Assembly (NCBI GenBank): GCA_021818045.1
Contig: JAKAFF010000018.1
Coordinates: forward strand, 1 to 12,874
Origin: a bacterium
GTDB taxonomy: Bacteria > Chlamydiota > Chlamydiia > Chlamydiales > SM23-39
Direction: 5' to 3'
DNA: 12,874 bases
The position numbers and the translations under genes were made by a program. The notes under the pieces were generated by a model, which saw only the letters and a list, made by a program, of their open reading frames with translations, had not been told where the DNA came from and searched no databases. Below are positions 8,323-12,874 of the stretch, piece by piece. The stretch's first letter is position 1. Each line of letters starts with the position of its first letter.

Positions 8323-8377
8323 ATTCCGCCAGCTTTCGCGTTGCTGAAAAACCAACTTGTGAATTCATTTGTGTATA
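8293..8377. repeat. Second, half-degraded copy of the palindromic element
   Basis: Opposite in orientation to copy 1. The best-conserved half is 8327-8377: CGCCAGCTTTCGCGTTGC at 8327-8344 is identical to the reverse complement of the copy 1 core, and the outer arm 8352-8377 matches the copy 1 arm at 23 of 26 positions, ending in the same TCATTTGTGTATA. The left half from TATACA at 8293 shows only scattered agreement with the expected opposite arm, so the hairpin is no longer near-perfect. It ends 30 bases before the phosphofructokinase ATG and may contribute promoter sequence to that gene or to pyrG. Assignment of the conserved half is firm; the left boundary is a guess. Confidence 0.7.
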
Positions 8378-8407
8378 TAGCATCTCTTGCGGTATATACA
8401 ATATTTT

Positions 8408-9853
8408 ATGCCTTTGCAAAAGATCAGTCCGCTGCAAAAAGCGCGGCAACAGTATCAGCCTCGCATCCCCGCACTATTGCGCGATTTAAGAAACGTGCAT
8501 TTTAAAGAAATAACGGGTGCAAGAAAACCTCCAGAGGCGCTGCGCAAACTGTTTCCAAAGACGTTCGATCTACCCTCTTATCAGCTGGTAGCTGGTAAAA
8601 GTGGAGGGGAGAAGCTGAAGGTAGGGGCCCTTTTTTCTGGCGGCCAAGCAGCCGGAGGGCACAATGTCATTGCAGGGCTTTTTGATGCAGGTCTTGATGT
8701 GATTGGTTTTCTCAACGGTCCAAGCGGCCTTGTGGAAAATCGTTGGATGGCAGTGAAAGAGATTGACTCTTTTCGCAATCAAGGGGGATTTGATTTACTG
8801 GGATCTGGCCGCACGAAAATTGAAACGCAGACGCAACTTGACTCAGCCCTTAAAACTGCATTGGCGCACAATCTCGATGGACTGATCATTATTGGAGGCG
8901 ACGATTCGAATACCAATGCGGCCATTCTCGCAGAATATTTTTTGGCGCATGGCTGCAACACACGCGTTGTTGGCGTGCCGAAAACGATTGACGGGGATTT
9001 GCGCAGTGCGGACATCGAAATGTCATTTGGTTTTGATAGTGCATGCAAGACTTATTCCGAAATCATCGGGAATATTGCAAGGGACGCTTTATCTGCGAAA
9101 AAATATTATCACATCATTAAGCTCATGGGCAGATCTGCCTCTCACATTGTTTTGGAGTGCGCGCTTGCGACGTGCCCCAATTTGGCCCTCATCGGAGAAG
9201 AAAGGCGCTCTTTGGAAGTGATTGTAGCTGAAATTGCCGATTTGATTTGCCATAGGCATGATGCGGGTAAAGATTATGGGGTTGTATTAATTCCCGAAGG
9301 GCTCATTGAATTTGTGCCTGAATTATCCAAAAATTTAAAAGTAGAAAAAGATCCTCATGGCAACGTACTTCTTTCCCAAATCCAAACAGAAAAATTGGTG
9401 ATAGATCTCGTTGTAAAAGAGCTGCATTCCCGCAAATTTCAAGGAAAATTCAACTTCCAAGAGCATTTTTTAGGCTATGAAGGAAGAGCCTGTCTGCCAA
9501 CAAACTTTGATGCCAATTATTGCTATGCTTTGGGTCTTTTGTCGGCCGCCGCCGTCAGGCAAAAGTTAACAGGCGTCATTTGTGCTATTCAAAATTTGCA
9601 TTTGCCAGCAGATCAATGGCAATTAAAAGCAGTTCCCATTGTACAGCTCATGCATTTCGAGATGCGTACAGGAGTCGAAAAACCGGTCATTCAAAAAACA
9701 ATAGTGGACTTGAAAAGAAACCCTTATGTATATTTTTCGCGTTCTAGAAAATTATGGGAAATCGAGGACCACTATCGCTATCCAGGACCTATCCAATTTT
9801 ATGGTGATCCGGAATTGACCGATTGCGGCCCTCAGAGCATTATGATGGGTTAA
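8408..9853 (+). CDS. pfp: Pyrophosphate-dependent 6-phosphofructokinase
   Basis: Cytosolic glycolytic enzyme interconverting fructose 6-phosphate and fructose 1,6-bisphosphate. From ATG 8408 (481 aa) the motifs are FSGGQAAGGHN (76-86), IIIGGDDSNTNAA (160-172), VPKTIDGDL (190-198), KLMGRSASHI (238-247) and GYEGRA (356-361). Asp in GGDD and Lys in PKTIDGD are the residues that mark PPi rather than ATP as phosphoryl donor in this family, and the length fits the long (clade II, plant-beta-like) PPi enzymes, the type chlamydiae use. The family's usual GGQAPGG reads GGQAAGG here. The frame extends to a TTG at 8387, but the ATG gives the expected SPLQKARxxYxPxxP N-terminal region. No clear Shine-Dalgarno precedes it. 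The USP gene follows after four bases. Confidence 0.94.
   Translation: MPLQKISPLQKARQQYQPRIPALLRDLRNVHFKEITGARKPPEALRKLFPKTFDLPSYQLVAGKSGGEKLKVGALFSGGQAAGGHNVIAGLFDAGLDVIGFLNGPSGLVENRWMAVKEIDSFRNQGGFDLLGSGRTKIETQTQLDSALKTALAHNLDGLIIIGGDDSNTNAAILAEYFLAHGCNTRVVGVPKTIDGDLRSADIEMSFGFDSACKTYSEIIGNIARDALSAKKYYHIIKLMGRSASHIVLECALATCPNLALIGEERRSLEVIVAEIADLICHRHDAGKDYGVVLIPEGLIEFVPELSKNLKVEKDPHGNVLLSQIQTEKLVIDLVVKELHSRKFQGKFNFQEHFLGYEGRACLPTNFDANYCYALGLLSAAAVRQKLTGVICAIQNLHLPADQWQLKAVPIVQLMHFEMRTGVEKPVIQKTIVDLKRNPYVYFSRSRKLWEIEDHYRYPGPIQFYGDPELTDCGPQSIMMG
9815..9843 (+). promoter_or_regulatory. Candidate internal promoter before the USP gene
   Basis: Inside the 3' end of the phosphofructokinase gene, TTGACC (9815-9820, five of six to the -35 consensus) lies exactly 17 bases before CATTAT (9838-9843, four of six to the -10). 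Transcription would start near 9850, only about eight bases before the USP ATG, which would make a nearly leaderless mRNA. It could give the effector gene its own timing, or be coincidence. Confidence 0.25.
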
Positions 9854-9857
9854 GATT

Positions 9858-11351
9858 ATGGCAGTTGAACCTCCCGCTTTGGCGCATCTTGGGCTGGAGC
9901 AGGGCATCTGGCAGCAAGTATTGCCGCGAGTGAAAGACGTGGCAATAATGGTCGCTCAAGCAGCAGTTAGAATCTTATTTATTTTAAGCTCTATTTGGGT
10001 GGCAGCAACCTTTTTGCCCATCTCTTTTCATGCGGTGGCCATTCCTCTGATTGCCATTGGAGCCACTGCAATCGCAAGTTTTTTTTATGAACAGTTGCCA
10101 GCGCTCGATGCGCCTGAACGCCAAGCTCTTTTCCCACTGATTCGAGGCGAAGGGAGAGCGGCCCCCATTCCTGGTGTATTGCCCGATGTCCCTCCAGGAC
10201 TTGTGAACAGAGGCGCAAATTGTGCGTTTAATTCTGTCTTACAAGCTTTGCATAGCGATCCTCGCTCAATTCAGTGGCTGACCCATCTTTTGGAAGACGA
10301 CCAAACCATTGATGCGTTTGTGCAATTTATTGAAGGCTACAACATATCTCGGGATGATACCAACAGATTTAGAGCATTTGTGGCTGCACAACCAGCAGAA
10401 AATCATCCTTTAGTGAGAGATCTATTTGTACAATTTTGCCAAATGGGCGATGCACCTGTATCGATGCGCAGATTTTGTGCTGATGATTTTGCCAGATTAG
10501 AGCGAGTAAAACAGACATTCAATGAGGTGCTGACCCGCTACGCTCAAGAAGTGGGACGTGGGGCGAGGGTAGAGGTGGGGTCTGCTATGCGAGGAGCGAT
10601 CCATAGACTTAATGAGTCTGTAAGCCAATCCAATATGGCACAAATCGATGCGGGAGAAATTTTAGTAACTATTTTGGGGCTGTTTCCGCCTGGAGATAAA
10701 CTGCGTATGCAAGCAACTCAACGCTATGATACGACGAATTTGCCTCCATTACTTGGATATCCAGACGGGGTTATTGATCGAGAAGAGCTCGACTCAACGC
10801 TTCAGTTGGGTGTGCCTCCCCACATTGCCTCCTCATCTATCCAAGCGCTGTTGAACTTTTATTGTAACTCTGAAGAGGTGTTGTCAAAGGCCAGTGTAGA
10901 GCGCATCAATGAGCATGGGCAAGAAGTTGCCCGCAATGTGCCTTATCCAGTTCGGACGACGCGCCGGCTCTTGTTTGCTCCGCCCGTGATATGGATGGAG
11001 GCAAAGCGTTTTGAACAAGAGTACCCTTCTCAAAGCTGGTTGAGCAAGGTATTGCCTAGTTGGTTCCCTCCTAAGCCTGTGCGCATACGCAAAAGAAATT
11101 TACCAATAGAGGCGCAGGCTGAGGTAACAATCCAATTAGTAGATGGTCAGATGAAGAGGTATCGTCTGGCAAGTTTTATTGTCCATAGCGGGGATACTCC
11201 AGACTCAGGGCATTACGTCGCGTATCGGGAAGTCGGTGGGGCCAAGTACAAGTTAGATGACTCTCACGTTACTCTTCTTTCTCAAGCTGAATGGGAGCGG
11301 AGGGCTCAGCAAGGATATCTCTACTGCTATGTAGAGGTTCCTGATCAATAA
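9858..11351 (+). CDS. Ubiquitin-specific protease (C19-type deubiquitinase) with N-terminal double hydrophobic segment
   Basis: Predicted cysteine protease cleaving ubiquitin or a ubiquitin-like modifier, 497 aa. The Cys box is GLVNRGANCAFNSVLQAL (114-131) with nucleophile Cys122 and the oxyanion-type Asn117. The box PPVIWMEAKRF (375-385) matches the USP LPxxLxxxLKRF element. The His box is FIVHSGDTPDSGHYVAY (440-456) with His452, followed by KLDDSHV (465-471), where Asp467 is the likely third triad residue. No zinc-finger CxxC pairs are present, so the fingers are reduced. Residues about 36-53 and 55-76 form two hydrophobic segments with almost no loop, the bilobed arrangement of chlamydial Inc proteins; the catalytic domain would then face the host cytosol. 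The family is eukaryotic and rare in bacteria, which suggests acquisition from a host. It starts four bases after the phosphofructokinase stop and its 3' end overlaps the MATE gene by 83 bases. Secretion and substrate are inference. Confidence 0.88.
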   Translation: MAVEPPALAHLGLEQGIWQQVLPRVKDVAIMVAQAAVRILFILSSIWVAATFLPISFHAVAIPLIAIGATAIASFFYEQLPALDAPERQALFPLIRGEGRAAPIPGVLPDVPPGLVNRGANCAFNSVLQALHSDPRSIQWLTHLLEDDQTIDAFVQFIEGYNISRDDTNRFRAFVAAQPAENHPLVRDLFVQFCQMGDAPVSMRRFCADDFARLERVKQTFNEVLTRYAQEVGRGARVEVGSAMRGAIHRLNESVSQSNMAQIDAGEILVTILGLFPPGDKLRMQATQRYDTTNLPPLLGYPDGVIDREELDSTLQLGVPPHIASSSIQALLNFYCNSEEVLSKASVERINEHGQEVARNVPYPVRTTRRLLFAPPVIWMEAKRFEQEYPSQSWLSKVLPSWFPPKPVRIRKRNLPIEAQAEVTIQLVDGQMKRYRLASFIVHSGDTPDSGHYVAYREVGGAKYKLDDSHVTLLSQAEWERRAQQGYLYCYVEVPDQ

Positions 11352-12696
11352 GATCGATTTTCTTCCATGCCCCGCGGCGAAACCGCATCCAATAGACAAT
11401 GCAAAAAAGAGTGGCGTAAAGTGCGATCACGCCCCAGGCGTATTCTACCGGCAAATGGTTTTGTACAACGATAAAATAGACAGGGGCTAAGAGAAATAGC
11501 CATACAGATAAAGAGCCCATGATCATCAAAAAGACAGTGTCTCCGGCTGCCACCAACAGTCCTGAAAAAACCCAACGCAACCCATCGAATAACAGATAGA
11601 CAAACACAAATATCGTACAGATTTTCAAAGACTGATAAAGCGCTGGATCGAGGTTTTCCGTAAATAAAAAGCCGACAGTTTCAATGGGATCGATGACTAG
11701 CGCAAACGCGGTCGTCAAAGAAAAGGCAAGTAGAAGCAAAAAGCCGGAACGCACCACCTTTTGTACTAAATCATACTTGCGAGCCCCAATCATATTTCCA
11801 GCCACTGCCGCAGCCCCTCTACTCAGTCCATCGTAATAAAAAGAGAGTAGGATGGTAAAGCTTTGGCAAATGCTGGAGATCGTGATATGTTTTTCTCCTA
11901 AATCGGTCATCATCCAATAGAAAACCGCGAACCCAAAAAACTCTAAAAAAGTAAATATTCCTTGAGGAAAACCTACTTTACAACATTTTTTCATCTCAGA
12001 GCTATCCAACTGCCAGCGCATCGAACCAAATACAGTGCGGTTTTCTCTTCTCAAAAACAGCATCCCTAACACTAGCGCCTCAAATAAATATCCGAGACAA
12101 GTGGCAATCGCAGCGCCTTTAATACCAAGCTCTGGAACGAGATCTGGAATGCCAAAAATCAATATTCTATCCAAAGCGATATTGATCACATTGGCAGTGA
12201 TCGCAACCCAAATCATCACCTTGGTTTTTCCAGTGCCGATGAAAAAGCCTGCAAATGCAGTCATCAATGCATAACTTGGACCGAAAAACATCAATAAACG
12301 AAAGTAAGGGACCTCAAGGTCCGCATATCGATCCCCAGAAAAAATAGCCGGTGCACCCCAGATGGCAAGAGGAATAAAAAACACAAAAGAAAACAGAGAA
12401 AACCAAATCATCTGCCAAACGGGTGTGCCCAGTTTGTGGTGCAGTTTAGCCCCATTGTACTGTGCTACAAATACCTCTGACATGGCCGTGATCATCCCAA
12501 CACCTGCTATCAAAGCCCAGGCTAAAGTGCCGGCATTCACCGAAGCATTCAGCGCATCTATGGAATAGTGCGCCAAAAATACCCGATCGGTAAAAATCAT
12601 GAATAGCGAAGCGAGTGTGGAAATCATTAAAGGAAGGGAGACGGCCCACAGCTCCCGGACACTGCCTTCGGGATATTTTGTTAAAGAATTTCGCAT
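11269..12696 (-). CDS. MATE-family multidrug/toxin efflux transporter
   Basis: Inner-membrane cation-coupled exporter with about twelve membrane helices in two MatE halves, 475 aa from this start. The first half carries LPLMISTLASLFMIFTDRVF and the signature FIGTGKTKVMIWVAITANVI continuing into NIALDRILIFG and LGIKGAAIAT. The second half has DGLSRGAAAVAGNMIGARKY. A charged tail of about 40 residues follows the last helix. The frame extends to a GTG at 12753 with AGGGGG three bases upstream, but that adds 19 residues that are not family-like, while ATG 12696 gives a normal short N-terminus; the latter lacks a clear Shine-Dalgarno, so the start is open. Substrate is unknown. The last ~27 codons are antisense to the end of the USP gene. 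Confidence 0.93.
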   Translation of the reverse strand: MRNSLTKYPEGSVRELWAVSLPLMISTLASLFMIFTDRVFLAHYSIDALNASVNAGTLAWALIAGVGMITAMSEVFVAQYNGAKLHHKLGTPVWQMIWFSLFSFVFFIPLAIWGAPAIFSGDRYADLEVPYFRLLMFFGPSYALMTAFAGFFIGTGKTKVMIWVAITANVINIALDRILIFGIPDLVPELGIKGAAIATCLGYLFEALVLGMLFLRRENRTVFGSMRWQLDSSEMKKCCKVGFPQGIFTFLEFFGFAVFYWMMTDLGEKHITISSICQSFTILLSFYYDGLSRGAAAVAGNMIGARKYDLVQKVVRSGFLLLLAFSLTTAFALVIDPIETVGFLFTENLDPALYQSLKICTIFVFVYLLFDGLRWVFSGLLVAAGDTVFLMIMGSLSVWLFLLAPVYFIVVQNHLPVEYAWGVIALYATLFCIVYWMRFRRGAWKKIDLIDQEPLHSSRDILAEPSAPIQLEKEE

Positions 12697-12837
12697 AAAG
12701 TACGCTGAAATGGCAAAAGTGCATGAAAGATCGGTAAGTCTTAAGTCTACCACATTCCCCCTATCTCCGGGAAGGTTTCTGTAAAATGCTCAATTAAAGG
12801 GTGTTACTAAATAGACATCTTTCGAAACCCACATTCC

Positions 12838-12855
12838 GTGCCTGTGCCTGTGCCC
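12838..12855. repeat. Three-unit hexamer tandem repeat
   Basis: GTGCCT, GTGCCT, GTGCCC in direct succession. It lies in the 178 bases to the right of the chosen MATE start, in which I find no supportable gene, RNA or strong promoter. The window ends in an ATG (12872-12874), which cannot be judged as a start. Three units are enough for slippage but not for any functional claim. Confidence 0.6.
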
Positions 12856-12874
12856 GCCCTTTCCTGATTTAATG

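Noticed and set aside
10761..10791. EF-hand-like DGVIDREEL stretch in the USP protein
   Set aside because: Only the second half of a calcium loop is matched and the preceding acidic ligands are missing; it lies within the USP core.
12697..12753. N-terminal extension of the MATE protein from GTG 12753
   Set aside because: It has a purine-rich upstream box, but the added residues are not family-like; kept only as an alternative start.

Overview
The window looks like a chromosomal segment of a Chlamydiae member, most likely an amoeba-associated (environmental) lineage rather than Chlamydiaceae. Two things support this. The contiguous run pyrG-yqgF-zwf-(opcA)-pgl matches, from memory, the chlamydial order pyrG-yqgF-zwf-devB, here with an OpcA-type gene between zwf and pgl. 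The window also carries a pyrophosphate-type phosphofructokinase and a eukaryotic-type ubiquitin-specific protease (USP), a host-interaction gene class known to be expanded in amoeba-associated chlamydiae. The assignment is by recognition; no database search was possible.

Layout. Positions 2-2815 (+) hold an RND-family efflux permease whose N-terminus lies off the left edge. It converges on a five-gene minus-strand operon read right to left: pyrG (CTP synthase), yqgF/ruvX (RNase H-fold pre-16S rRNA nuclease), zwf (glucose-6-phosphate dehydrogenase), opcA (G6PDH assembly/activator protein) and pgl (6-phosphogluconolactonase). Adjacent genes overlap by 4-7 bases or lie 14 bases apart, so the operon is tightly packed and probably translationally coupled. 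zwf, opcA and pgl make up the front end of the oxidative pentose phosphate pathway. From a shared intergenic region at 8238-8407, a PPi-dependent phosphofructokinase gene runs divergently (+). Four bases after its stop begins a USP/C19-type deubiquitinase gene with an N-terminal double hydrophobic segment. Its 3' end overlaps, tail to tail, a minus-strand MATE-family transporter that fills most of the right end. The last ~180 bases carry no gene that I can support, only a short hexamer tandem repeat.

Most interesting. (1) The USP-like protein keeps the Cys box, the His box and an acidic triad residue. In front of them is a bilobed hydrophobic hairpin like that of chlamydial inclusion-membrane (Inc) proteins, which suggests a deubiquitinase anchored in the inclusion membrane and facing the host cytosol. 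(2) An 81-bp near-perfect palindromic element fills the RND/pgl convergent junction and supplies the last codons and the stop of pgl. A second, half-degraded copy lies in the pyrG/phosphofructokinase divergent promoter region. This points to a dispersed, MITE- or REP-like repeat family.

No rRNA, tRNA, CRISPR array, insertion-sequence transposase or replication origin was seen. There is no gene-free stretch longer than 300 bases.
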